Shown here: positions 55,293-63,093 of the stretch, one piece after another
Layout: every line of letters begins with the position of its first letter
How positions within the stretch are numbered: position 1 is the stretch's first letter
Source of the DNA: Aliiroseovarius subalbicans
GTDB lineage: Bacteria; Pseudomonadota; Alphaproteobacteria; Rhodobacterales; Rhodobacteraceae
NCBI RefSeq assembly: GCF_022678625.1
Contig: NZ_JALBYQ010000002.1
Span: forward strand, 124,001-188,000
Direction: 5' to 3'
Length of the DNA: 64,000 nt
Program-made: the position numbers and the translations under genes
Notes under the pieces: model-generated
What the model saw: only the letters and a program-made list of their open reading frames with translations
What the model was told of the DNA's origin: nothing
Database searches by the model: none

Positions 55293-55486
55293 ACCCTCAA
55301 CTTGGCCCCACTTCGTTAACAAATCAATCCCCGCCTTATTTGCGCCCAGAAATGACCGTGTGATGAGCACGCCTGCTCCCCGTTCGCGCCACACCGGACA
55401 GAGATACATGATCCTGTAGCGAGCGAATGCTCACCCGGTGTCGTGGTTCATAGCCCCCACCCAGTCCACGGCACCGGGGCTACTAA

Positions 55487-55512
55487 CACCCCGCCTTTCT
55501 GGCGGGGTTTTT
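55487..55512 (+). terminator. Orphan intrinsic terminator (plus strand)
   Basis: CCCCGCC (55489-55495), loop TTTCT, GGCGGGG (55501-55507), then TTTTT. A strong rho-independent terminator for plus-strand transcription, yet no plus-strand protein gene ends here: the preceding gene (DUF2794) is on the minus strand. The 55293-55486 stretch has complementary blocks (CACCGG/CCGGTG, GAGC/GCTC, GTCGTGG/CCACGGC), hinting at an unannotated small RNA or read-through transcript. Confidence 0.75.
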
Positions 55513-55535
55513 CGTGCGCAGCCCATAACACTATT

Positions 55536-55547
55536 GACCGCCCGGTC
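55536..55547. promoter_or_regulatory. Palindrome in the paaI promoter region, candidate TetR operator
   Basis: GACCG-CC-CGGTC (55536-55547), overlapping a TTGACC box 50 bases before paaI. TetR-family repressors of phenylacetate genes bind such inverted repeats, and a TetR gene closes this cluster, so self-regulation is plausible. No experimental support. Confidence 0.45.
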
Positions 55548-55589
55548 GGCTTTGGGCATCCTGCCCCAAGCTTTGGGAGGAGCCCTGCA

Positions 55590-56024
55590 ATGACACCCCA
55601 GCAACGGGCAGAACGCGCATCGGCGGTGATGTGGGCCGGTGACCGCGCCAGCCAGGCAGCAGGCATGACGCTTATCGCGATCGGCCCTGGCACGGCGACA
55701 ATCACAATGGTGATCCGCCCGGACATGACCAATGGTCACGGCACCGCGCATGGCGGATACCTTTTCACCTTGGCCGACAGCGCCTTTGCCTTTGCCTGCA
55801 ACAGCTACAACCACAACGTTGTCGCGCAGCACACTTCGATGACCTACCTGTCACCGGGGCGCGAGGGCGAAGCGATGACCGCAACCGCAACCGAGGTCGC
55901 GCTTGCTGGACGCTCGGGCATCTACGACGTCGCCGTTACCGGAGAAGACGGGCGCATGGTCGCCCAGTTCCGAGGACATTCCCGCCAGATCAGCGGGCAG
56001 CATTTTGACGAAGAGGCGGGCTAA
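55590..56024 (+). CDS. paaI: Hydroxyphenylacetyl-CoA thioesterase PaaI
   Basis: 144 residues, hotdog-fold thioesterase that rescues CoA from dead-end products in phenylacetate catabolism. Start at 55590 follows GGGAGGAG. Family signature HGTAHGGYLFTLADSAFAFACN (catalytic Asp and Asn positions) is clear. Begins a plus-strand paaI-paaK-tetR set. Confidence 0.94.
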   Translation: MTPQQRAERASAVMWAGDRASQAAGMTLIAIGPGTATITMVIRPDMTNGHGTAHGGYLFTLADSAFAFACNSYNHNVVAQHTSMTYLSPGREGEAMTATATEVALAGRSGIYDVAVTGEDGRMVAQFRGHSRQISGQHFDEEAG

Positions 56025-56044
56025 CGCCCCGCACGGAGGACACC

Positions 56045-57349
56045 ATGAAAGACCTGACACCGCGCCGCGAAGACCTGGACCCGATCGAGATCGCATCCCG
56101 CGACGAGATTGCCGCACTTCAGCTGGAGCGCATGAAGTGGTCCCTGAAACACGCCTATGAGAACGTGCCGTTCTACCGCGACAGTTTTGACAAGGCTGGG
56201 GTGCATCCCGATGACCTCAAATCTCTGTCGGACTTGGCGAAATTCCCCTTCACGGTGAAACAGGACCTGCGCGACAACTATCCGTTCGGCCTGTTTGCCG
56301 TGCCACGTGAACAGATTTCGCGCATTCACGCGTCGTCCGGCACGACCGGTCAGCCGACCGTCGTGGGATATACAAAGAACGATCTGAAAATGTGGGGCGG
56401 CGTGGTGGGCCGCTGCCTGCGCGCCTCGGGCCTGCGCCCTGGCGACGTGCTGCACAATGCCTATGGCTATGGCCTGTTCACCGGGGGCCTGGGCATTCAC
56501 GGCGGGGCCGAGCAATACGGTCTGACCGTTGTGCCAGTGTCCGGCGGCATGACCCAACGCCAGGTGCGCCTGATCGAGGATTTCGGTGCCAAGGGTATGA
56601 CCGTCACGCCGTCGTATTCGCTGTCGATCCTGGACGAATATGCGGCACAGGGGTTGGACCCGCGCGAGTCCCCGCTTGAGGTCGGCATCTTCGGCGCCGA
56701 GCCCTGGACCAATGCGATGCGGACCGAAATCGAGGCAGCCTTCGACATGCATGCGGTTGATATCTACGGCCTTTCCGAAGTCATCGGACCCGGCGTGGCG
56801 AACGAATGCGTGGAGACCAAAGACGGCCTGCACATTTGGGAGGATCACTTCTATCCCGAGATCATCAACCCCGAGACCGGCGACGTGGTCGAGGATGGCG
56901 AGCTGGGCGAACTGGTCTTCACCTCGCTCACCAAGGAAGGTTTCCCGATCATCCGTTATCGCACCCGCGACCTGACACGGCTCTTGCCCGGCACCGCGCG
57001 GTCCATGCGGCGGATGGAGAAGATTACCGGACGTTCGGACGACATGATCATCCTTCGCGGCGTGAATATCTTCCCGACACAGATCGAAGAACAACTGATG
57101 GAGGTGCCGGAACTGGCGCCGCATTTCCAGATCGAACTGGTGCGTCCGGGGCGGATGGACGAAATGCACATCCACGTCGAACTTGCCGAAGGCACATCGG
57201 CGGACCCGACCGCCGTGTCGCACCGTTTCAAGGGTCTGGTGAAATCCCACGTCGGGGTTTCGGTCAAGGTTCAGGTTGCCACGACCGGCAAGGTCGCGCG
57301 CAGCGAAGGCAAAGCCGTGCGCGTCGTCGACAACCGGCCGAAGGGGTAA
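56045..57349 (+). CDS. paaK: Phenylacetate-CoA ligase
   Basis: 434 residues, activates phenylacetate with CoA and ATP. ATP/AMP-binding SSGTTGQPTVVGYT, GYGLFTGGLGIHGGAEQYG and DIYGLSEVIGPGV, RTRDLTRLLPGTA are family landmarks. Twenty bases after paaI. The multi-component epoxidase paaABCDE is not in the window and must be elsewhere if the pathway is complete. Confidence 0.96.
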   Translation: MKDLTPRREDLDPIEIASRDEIAALQLERMKWSLKHAYENVPFYRDSFDKAGVHPDDLKSLSDLAKFPFTVKQDLRDNYPFGLFAVPREQISRIHASSGTTGQPTVVGYTKNDLKMWGGVVGRCLRASGLRPGDVLHNAYGYGLFTGGLGIHGGAEQYGLTVVPVSGGMTQRQVRLIEDFGAKGMTVTPSYSLSILDEYAAQGLDPRESPLEVGIFGAEPWTNAMRTEIEAAFDMHAVDIYGLSEVIGPGVANECVETKDGLHIWEDHFYPEIINPETGDVVEDGELGELVFTSLTKEGFPIIRYRTRDLTRLLPGTARSMRRMEKITGRSDDMIILRGVNIFPTQIEEQLMEVPELAPHFQIELVRPGRMDEMHIHVELAEGTSADPTAVSHRFKGLVKSHVGVSVKVQVATTGKVARSEGKAVRVVDNRPKG

Positions 57350-57352
57350 ATC

Positions 57353-57931
57353 ATGCCCCGTGGCATCGCACGCGACCACGGTGAAAAGCGCGCCGCCATC
57401 CGCAAGGGGGCGGCCGCCTATTTCGCCGAACACGGCTTCGACCGGGCCTCGATGACCGGGGCAGCGAAGCATTGTGGCGTGTCCAAGGCATTGATTTATC
57501 ACTATTACGACAGCAAAGAAGCCTTGCTGTATGATATTCTAGACACCCACCTGTCCGACCTGGTCGCTGAGGTCGAAGCGGCCCCGGAGACCGACGGTCT
57601 GCGCGGGCTGGTACGCGCAATCCTGATCGCCTATCGCGGAGCGGATGCGGAACACAAATTGCAAGCGGATGCGCTTGGCGTGCTGGAACCCGATCTGCAA
57701 CGCCCGCTTTTGGACCACCAGAGGCGTCTGATCGACATGATGAGCGCCGCGCTGAAGGCCGAAGCGCCGAACGCCTTCTCCGATTCCTCTCGTACCCACC
57801 CGATCACGATGTCGGTCTTCGGCATCCTGAACTGGTTTTACATGTGGCACCGACCGGGCAAGGGCATGTCACGCGACGCCTATGCCGACTTGGTGACCGA
57901 CATGGTTCTGGGCGGCATCCGCGCACTTTGA
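57353..57931 (+). CDS. TetR/AcrR-family regulator
   Basis: 192 residues. N-terminal HTH: AAAYFAEHGFDRASMTGAAKHCGVSKALIYHYYDSKEALL. The C-terminal ligand domain is divergent. Being the last gene of the paaI-paaK set with a candidate operator at its promoter, it is likely the local repressor, probably sensing phenylacetyl-CoA or a related thioester. Ends in a repeat-rich convergent junction. Confidence 0.92.
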   Translation: MPRGIARDHGEKRAAIRKGAAAYFAEHGFDRASMTGAAKHCGVSKALIYHYYDSKEALLYDILDTHLSDLVAEVEAAPETDGLRGLVRAILIAYRGADAEHKLQADALGVLEPDLQRPLLDHQRRLIDMMSAALKAEAPNAFSDSSRTHPITMSVFGILNWFYMWHRPGKGMSRDAYADLVTDMVLGGIRAL

Positions 57932-57934
57932 CGG

Positions 57935-58134
57935 ACCGGGGGGGCTCCCGCCAATCGTTGCCCCTGCGGGGCGCCTTTTGTTGGGTATGGCCTCGCCTTC
58001 GGCTCGGTTTTTGCGCGTTTCATCTTTCCCGAAACATCCCCGCGGGGGGACTTTTCGAACGATGAAAGGGGCCGAGCGTAGCGAGGCCCCCCGCAATGAC
58101 GAGGAGGGGCGTCAGCCCCGATGAGCCTTCGCAA
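57935..58134. repeat. Palindromic repeat-rich junction
   Basis: Between the convergent TetR and aminotransferase genes. It contains GGCCTCGCCTTCGGCTCGG (57989-58007), a stem TTTCATC...GATGAAA (58018-58067) around a CCCCGCGGGG core, and GGGGCCGAGCGTAGCGAGGCCCC (58068-58090), a near-perfect palindrome. Related GGCCTCGCT-CG-CTCGG blocks occur at 40509 and inside dnaX at 38922. No gene is seen. Confidence 0.65.
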
Positions 58135-59319
58135 TCAGATGCCAACGGCCACGATGGCTTCGGCCAGAACCGGCACCGTTTCGGCATTTAGCCCCGCGAT
58201 GTTCAGGCGCGAATCCCCAACCATATAGATCCCGTGTTCAACTCGCAGGCGTTCGACCTGCTCGGGCGTGGCCCCTAGGCGCGAGAACATACCGCGGTGC
58301 TCGGCGACGAAGCCGAACCGGTCCGACCCTGCTTGCTTCTGCAATTCCCCCGCCAACTGTTCGCGCAAGCCCAGCATGCCTTTGCGCACGCTTTCCAGCT
58401 CGTCCATCCAGTCGGCGCGCAGGCCTTCATCCTCAAGGATCATCGTCACCAGCCGTGCGCCGTGGTCCGGCGGGAAGCTGAAGTTCTGACGGTTCAAGTG
58501 GGTCAGGTTCTGCTGCGTGGTCCCGGTCTGCCCGGCATTGTCGCTGATCGCCATCAACAGCCCGGTGCGTTCGCGGTAGATACCGAAATTCTTCGAACAG
58601 CTTGCCGCAATCAACACTTCGGGCAGCGATGATGCAATCAGTCGCGTGCCGGCAGCGTCCTCTTCCAGCCCGTCGCCAAAGCCCTGATAGGCGATGTCGA
58701 TCATCGGCGTGGCGCCGGTTTTCTCCAGCAGGGCCGCGACCTCTTTCCACTGCGGCAGCGTCAGGTTGGCGCCGGTGGGGTTGTGGCAGCAGCCATGAAG
58801 CAGCACCACGTCGCCCGCTTTTGCACCCGCCAGGTCCGCCATCATACCGTCGAAATCCACCGCCCGGCTGTCATTGTCGAAATAACGGTAATCGGCCATT
58901 TTCATGCCGAGGTGCTTGATGATCGACGGGTGGTTCGGCCAGGTCGGGTTGGACAGCCAGATCGTGGCGTCAGGCGAGGCCATCTTGATCAGCTCGACCG
59001 CCTGGTGGATCGCGCCGGTGCCGCCGGGTTGGGCCGCGCAGGCCAAGCGGTCCGAGGCAACGCTGTCGCCCAAAACAAGGCCGGACAGGGCCTGCCCAAA
59101 GGCCGGATCGCCCGCCAGGCCGGTATAGGACTTGGTGCCCTCGATCTCCCACAGGACCTTTTCGGCGGCCTTCACGGCGCGCATCACCGGGGTGACACCC
59201 TGTGCGTTCTTGTAGACGCCGACGCCAAGGTCGATTTTGCCCTCCCGCGGGTCCTCGCGGTACTGCGCCATCAGCGCCATGATCTTGTCGACAGGTTGGG
59301 CGTTCAAATTGGTCAGCAT
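58135..59319 (-). CDS. tyrB: Aromatic amino acid / aspartate aminotransferase
   Basis: 394 residues from the ATG at 59319. PLP lysine in SCSKNFGIYRERTG, Arg386-like C-terminal RLNIAGLNAETVPVLAEA, and LLHGCCHNPTGANLT match the AspC/TyrB class. Could act on aspartate or aromatic amino acids; symbol is tentative. Starts four bases after the sulfurtransferase gene, so co-transcribed. Confidence 0.9.
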   Translation of the reverse strand: MLTNLNAQPVDKIMALMAQYREDPREGKIDLGVGVYKNAQGVTPVMRAVKAAEKVLWEIEGTKSYTGLAGDPAFGQALSGLVLGDSVASDRLACAAQPGGTGAIHQAVELIKMASPDATIWLSNPTWPNHPSIIKHLGMKMADYRYFDNDSRAVDFDGMMADLAGAKAGDVVLLHGCCHNPTGANLTLPQWKEVAALLEKTGATPMIDIAYQGFGDGLEEDAAGTRLIASSLPEVLIAASCSKNFGIYRERTGLLMAISDNAGQTGTTQQNLTHLNRQNFSFPPDHGARLVTMILEDEGLRADWMDELESVRKGMLGLREQLAGELQKQAGSDRFGFVAEHRGMFSRLGATPEQVERLRVEHGIYMVGDSRLNIAGLNAETVPVLAEAIVAVGI

Positions 59320-59323
59320 TGTC

Positions 59324-60178
59324 TTACTCTCCGGTTGCGACGCGCAGGTCGTTGTACATGCCCCATTCGGACCAGCTTCCGTCATAGATCGCATGGCGAT
59401 CGTGGCCGATCTGTTCCAGCGCAAGGCAGATCACGGCAGCGGTTACGCCGGAGCCGCAGGTGGCGATGACGGGTTTCGACAGGTCCGCGCCCGCAGCGTC
59501 AAACACGCTGCGCAGGGTGGCTTCGTCTTTCATGGTGCCGTCTTCGGTCAGAAGCTCGGTGAATGGTACGTTTTTCGAATTCGGGATATGCCCGCCGCGC
59601 AGACCTTCGCGCGGCTCGGGCTCGGTACCGGCAAATCGCCCTGCCGAGCGGGCGTCGAGGATCTGGTAGTTCCCCAGCTTTGCCGCTGCCGCGACCTGGG
59701 TCACGTCCTTCACCATATGCGCCTGACGGTGCACGGTCATGTGGCGGTCGCGCACCACCGGGGGCAGGTCTTCGACCGGACGCCCCTCAGCCTGCCATTT
59801 CGGAAACCCCCCGTCCAGAACGGCCACATCCATCTTGCCCATCAGGCGAAACAGCCACCAGACGCGGGCGGCGGACATCAGCCCGGCGCCATCATAAACG
59901 ACCACCTGGTGACCATCCCCGATCCCCATCGCACGCATGCGCGACATGAATTTTTCGACCGGCGGCGCCATGTGCGGCAGGTCAGAGCGAAGGTCCGCGA
60001 TTTCATCGATGTCAAAAAAGCGCGCGCCGGGAATGTGACTTGCGTCATATTCAGCCTTCGGATCACGTTCCATCGCCGGAAGATACCATGACGCATCGAC
60101 GATCCGCAGATCAGGGTCGCTCAGGTGTTTGCCCAGCCATTCGGTGGAAACGAGCGTTTTCGGATTGCTGTGTGGCAT
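59324..60178 (-). CDS. sseA: 3-mercaptopyruvate sulfurtransferase
   Basis: 284 residues with two rhodanese domains. Active-site Cys241 in [10 protein letters not shown] (CG-S-G-V-T-A loop typical of mercaptopyruvate rather than thiosulfate enzymes). The first domain is DASWYLP...[11 protein letters not shown]. It pairs with an aminotransferase that can form 3-mercaptopyruvate from cysteine, a logical neighbour. Confidence 0.93.
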   Translation of the reverse strand: MPHSNPKTLVSTEWLGKHLSDPDLRIVDASWYLPAMERDPKAEYDASHIPGARFFDIDEIADLRSDLPHMAPPVEKFMSRMRAMGIGDGHQVVVYDGAGLMSAARVWWLFRLMGKMDVAVLDGGFPKWQAEGRPVEDLPPVVRDRHMTVHRQAHMVKDVTQVAAAAKLGNYQILDARSAGRFAGTEPEPREGLRGGHIPNSKNVPFTELLTEDGTMKDEATLRSVFDAAGADLSKPVIATCGSGVTAAVICLALEQIGHDRHAIYDGSWSEWGMYNDLRVATGE

Positions 60179-60287
60179 GGCTTTGCCCCCGCGTGTTGGT
60201 CCGTTGGACCCTGCCTACTTTCAAGGGGCGCAATAGGCAAGAGCGGGCCGCCCGTGGTGCACACCAGGCGACCCGAACCGGCGCGGT

Positions 60288-60578
60288 TTACTTCGCCAGC
60301 ATGTTCTTGATCAGGCCGACCGCGGCCAGGGCGACACCGCCGCCAACCCCACCCGAGGCGACCTGCCCCACGATGGCACCGATATCCATCCCGCCGCCGC
60401 CAGCGGCCTCGGCCAGGCCGCCCGCGCCCAGCATCGACAGGATCTGGCCACCAAGGCCACCACCCACGATACCGGCAATGGAATTGCCCAGCACGCCAAG
60501 GTTCAAATTCTTCAAGACACCGCCGGCCACGTTCCCACCAACGGCACCCGACACAAGGCTGATGATCAGCTGTTCCAT
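60288..60578 (-). CDS. Small glycine-rich hydrophobic protein
   Basis: 96 residues from the ATG at 60578 after GGAGGG. Sequence is mostly Gly, Ala, Val, Leu with repeated GGG blocks ([38 protein letters not shown]), likely membrane-embedded or self-associating. I recall similar proteins in roseobacters but no function. The 60179-60287 gap contains nothing clear. Confidence 0.72.
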   Translation of the reverse strand: MEQLIISLVSGAVGGNVAGGVLKNLNLGVLGNSIAGIVGGGLGGQILSMLGAGGLAEAAGGGGMDIGAIVGQVASGGVGGGVALAAVGLIKNMLAK

Positions 60579-60702
60579 GTCACGTCCCTCCTGTTTCCGG
60601 GGCGATTGTTGAATATCAAGCAGCCCGGACGCACCCCAAGCCCGGTTGGAGCGAGTATGATCGAAGGTGGACAAACGCCTAAGGGGAATAAACCGTAAGT
60701 GG

Positions 60703-61659
60703 TCACCGCCGTTTCGGGCGCCGGGTTGTAAGGCGCAGCCCCTGCCCGGCCTCTCGCCAGGCCATGTAGAGCCCTGAGGTGACGATCAGGGCGATGCCGA
60801 CCCAGGCCCATGCATCGGGCCATTCCTCGAAAACCAGCCAGCCCCAAAAGATCGCCAGCGGCAGCGCGACATATTCGAACGGGGCGGCCAGGCCGGCCTC
60901 GCACAGGGCATAGGCGCGGCTGATCAGCCAGCCGCCAAAGGCGCTGGCCAGGCCAATCACGATGAACAGGCGGTAGTCCTCGGGCTGGAGCACACCCCAG
61001 GCGCGGGTGACGAAATCGGTCGACGCGCTCGACACGTCGGCGAAAGCACCCTGGCCGAAGACAATGCCGAAGCCAGCCGAGACCAGGACAAAGATCAACT
61101 GGATATAGAACGCCATGCTGATCGGGCTTTCCGTGGCACCCAGACGACGGGTCAGGATGTGCAGGCTGGCATAGCCGACCGCAGCCATCAGCGGCAGCAA
61201 CGCCGCCGCCTGGAAACTGTCGGCGCCGGGGCGGACTATGATCAGAACGCCAAGCAGCCCCACCGCGACCGCAGCCCAGCGGCGCGGGCCCACCTGTTCG
61301 CGCAGAAAGATCACGGAAAACCCCGTGATGACCAGTGGCGAGACGAAAAAGATCGCCGTTGCGTCTGCAATCGGCATCGCCGCCAGGCCCATGAAGAAAC
61401 ACATGTTGGCAAACACCACAAAGCCGCCGCGCAAAGCGTGGACCCCGAACCGCCGCGTGCGCAACTGGCCGAATCCGCCCGACAACGGCAACAGGAGCAA
61501 TGTGATCACGGCAAAGGCGATGAGCGACCGGATCAGCACGATCTGGTGCAGGGCATAATCCCCCGACAGGAACTTGATCGTCGTGTCGTTGATCGTGAAC
61601 AGCACACTGGCGCCCAGCGCCGAGGTGATGCCGACAAGGTTGGTGTTCCGCTCGCTCAT
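60703..61659 (-). CDS. DMT-family (EamA) transporter
   Basis: 318 residues with ten hydrophobic segments in two EamA repeats (SALGASVLFTINDTTIKFLSGDY and later AGLAAPFEYVALPLAIFWGWLVFEEWPDAWAWVGIALIV). Metabolite or amino-acid exporter; substrate unknown. Separated from YaiI by 124 bases holding a repeat element. Confidence 0.92.
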   Translation of the reverse strand: MSERNTNLVGITSALGASVLFTINDTTIKFLSGDYALHQIVLIRSLIAFAVITLLLLPLSGGFGQLRTRRFGVHALRGGFVVFANMCFFMGLAAMPIADATAIFFVSPLVITGFSVIFLREQVGPRRWAAVAVGLLGVLIIVRPGADSFQAAALLPLMAAVGYASLHILTRRLGATESPISMAFYIQLIFVLVSAGFGIVFGQGAFADVSSASTDFVTRAWGVLQPEDYRLFIVIGLASAFGGWLISRAYALCEAGLAAPFEYVALPLAIFWGWLVFEEWPDAWAWVGIALIVTSGLYMAWREAGQGLRLTTRRPKRR

Positions 61660-61668
61660 ATCGGCATT

Positions 61669-61794
61669 TCACTCGGACGTGTCGCACCGGTCTGTCCCGC
61701 CCGCGACAGGCGACAGGGTCGCAAAGCGCCTTTCCCGGGCAACGGGGCGGGTGGGTGGGCGTTGTCCGGGAAAGGCGCGAGGGTCACTCGGACG
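61669..61794. repeat. Inverted repeat flanked by 11-base direct repeats
   Basis: Perfect 13-base arms GCGCCTTTCCCGG (61726-61738) and CCGGGAAAGGCGC (61766-61778) enclose a GGGCGGGTGGGTGGG loop, the same loop theme as elements A-E. The sequence TCACTCGGACG occurs on both sides (61669-61679 and 61784-61794), the right copy being the end of the YaiI gene. This resembles a target-site duplication around a 104-base insert, though it could be coincidence. Confidence 0.55.
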
Positions 61795-62230
61795 CAGCGG
61801 CCCGAACAGCGCGCTCCAGCGCGTCCAGAAACCGCGACCGGTCCGCCTTGGAAAAGGCACGCCCGCCGCCCTGGCGAAACGGGTCGGCCGCACGCAGATC
61901 CGCCATCAGGTCGCGGGTGGCCAGCTGCTGGCCAATATTGGCCGGGGTGAACGCCTCACCATTGTGGCGCAGCACCCGCGCGCCCGCTTCGACGCATTTC
62001 GCGGCCAGCGGAATGTCTCCGGTGACGACCACGTCGCCTTTGCCAGCGCGATCCGCGATCCACATATCCGCCACGTCCGGCCCATCGGCGACATAGACCA
62101 TCTCGACCAACGGGTTGGGCGACGGACGCAGTCCGCCGTTCGAGACGACAAACATCTGCACCTTGTGGCGCGTCGCCACCACCTCGGCCTCGGCCTTCAC
62201 CGGGCAGGCATCGGCGTCGACATAAATCAC
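61784..62230 (-). CDS. YaiI/YqxD family protein (DUF188)
   Basis: 148 residues. Signature [22 protein letters not shown] and [25 protein letters not shown] place it in the PIN-like DUF188 family, with acidic residues that resemble a nuclease site. Its ATG overlaps the fghA stop by four bases (ATGA). Function unproven. Confidence 0.92.
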   Translation of the reverse strand: MIYVDADACPVKAEAEVVATRHKVQMFVVSNGGLRPSPNPLVEMVYVADGPDVADMWIADRAGKGDVVVTGDIPLAAKCVEAGARVLRHNGEAFTPANIGQQLATRDLMADLRAADPFRQGGGRAFSKADRSRFLDALERAVRAAASE

Positions 62231-63057
62231 GCGTACAGCGCCTCAGCGTGGAACCCCACATGGTCCTCCATGAAGGTCGACACGAAAAAATAGCTGTGGT
62301 CATAGCCCGGCTGCATCCGGAACGTCGCCTGCTGGCGCCGCGTGGCGATGGCGCTGGCCAGAGCTTCGGGCTTCAATAGGTCAATGAACTGATCCTGCGT
62401 GCCGGTGTCGATCAGCATCGGGCCGTCAAACCCTTTCTCAGCCATCAAAAGAGACGCATCATGCGCCGCCCAGTTTGCCTCATCCGCACCCAGATAGGCG
62501 CTTAGCTGCTTGCGGCCCCAGTCCGAGGCGGTCGGGTGGGTGATTGGCGAAAAGGCCGATACCGACCGGAACCTTTCCGGCAAATTCATCGCAATGGTCA
62601 GCGCGCCGTGGCCACCCATGCTGTGGCCAGTGATGCCCTGCCGGTCCGCATCCAGCGCGAATTCCTGAAAAATCAGGCCCGGCAGGTCTTCGGTCACATA
62701 ATCCCACATGCGGAAATGCGGTGCCCAGGGCGCTTGCGTGGCATTCACATAGAACCCCGCGCCTTGGCCCAGGTCATAGGCCTCGTCATCCGCCACGCCT
62801 TCGCCGCGCGGCGAGGTGTCGGGAAAGACCAGCGCGATACCCTGCTCCGCCGCCCAGGTCTGTGCGCCTGCCTTGGTCATCGCGTTTTCGTGGGTGCAGG
62901 TCAGCCCCGACAGATACCACAGCACCGGTACCGGGCCGTCCTGCGCCTCGGCAGGCAGGAACAAGCCGAAAGTCATGTCGGTGCCAGTGGCCTTGCTGGC
63001 ATGGGCATACACCCCCTGCACACCGCCGAAACAGGCGTTTTCCGATACGGTTTTCAT
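62227..63057 (-). CDS. fghA: S-formylglutathione hydrolase
   Basis: 276 residues. Esterase-D family: catalytic Ser in [10 protein letters not shown], oxyanion-region [16 protein letters not shown] and C-terminal His in [11 protein letters not shown]. Hydrolyses S-formylglutathione in glutathione-dependent formaldehyde oxidation; the matching adhC/flhA is not in the window. Start has an AGGAGCG site. Overlaps YaiI. Confidence 0.95.
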   Translation of the reverse strand: MKTVSENACFGGVQGVYAHASKATGTDMTFGLFLPAEAQDGPVPVLWYLSGLTCTHENAMTKAGAQTWAAEQGIALVFPDTSPRGEGVADDEAYDLGQGAGFYVNATQAPWAPHFRMWDYVTEDLPGLIFQEFALDADRQGITGHSMGGHGALTIAMNLPERFRSVSAFSPITHPTASDWGRKQLSAYLGADEANWAAHDASLLMAEKGFDGPMLIDTGTQDQFIDLLKPEALASAIATRRQQATFRMQPGYDHSYFFVSTFMEDHVGFHAEALYA

Positions 63058-63093
63058 GGGGTCGCTCCTTTGGACTGCTTGCCGCGCAGCTAA

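Noticed and set aside
55380-55512. tmRNA or RNase P RNA at the orphan terminator
   Set aside because: Lacks the tmRNA tag/T-arm and the conserved RNase P blocks; left as an unnamed candidate small RNA.
56021-57502. 493-codon minus-strand frame over paaK
   Set aside because: Antisense to a well-supported gene, His/Gln/Arg-rich composition typical of shadow frames, no ribosome site.
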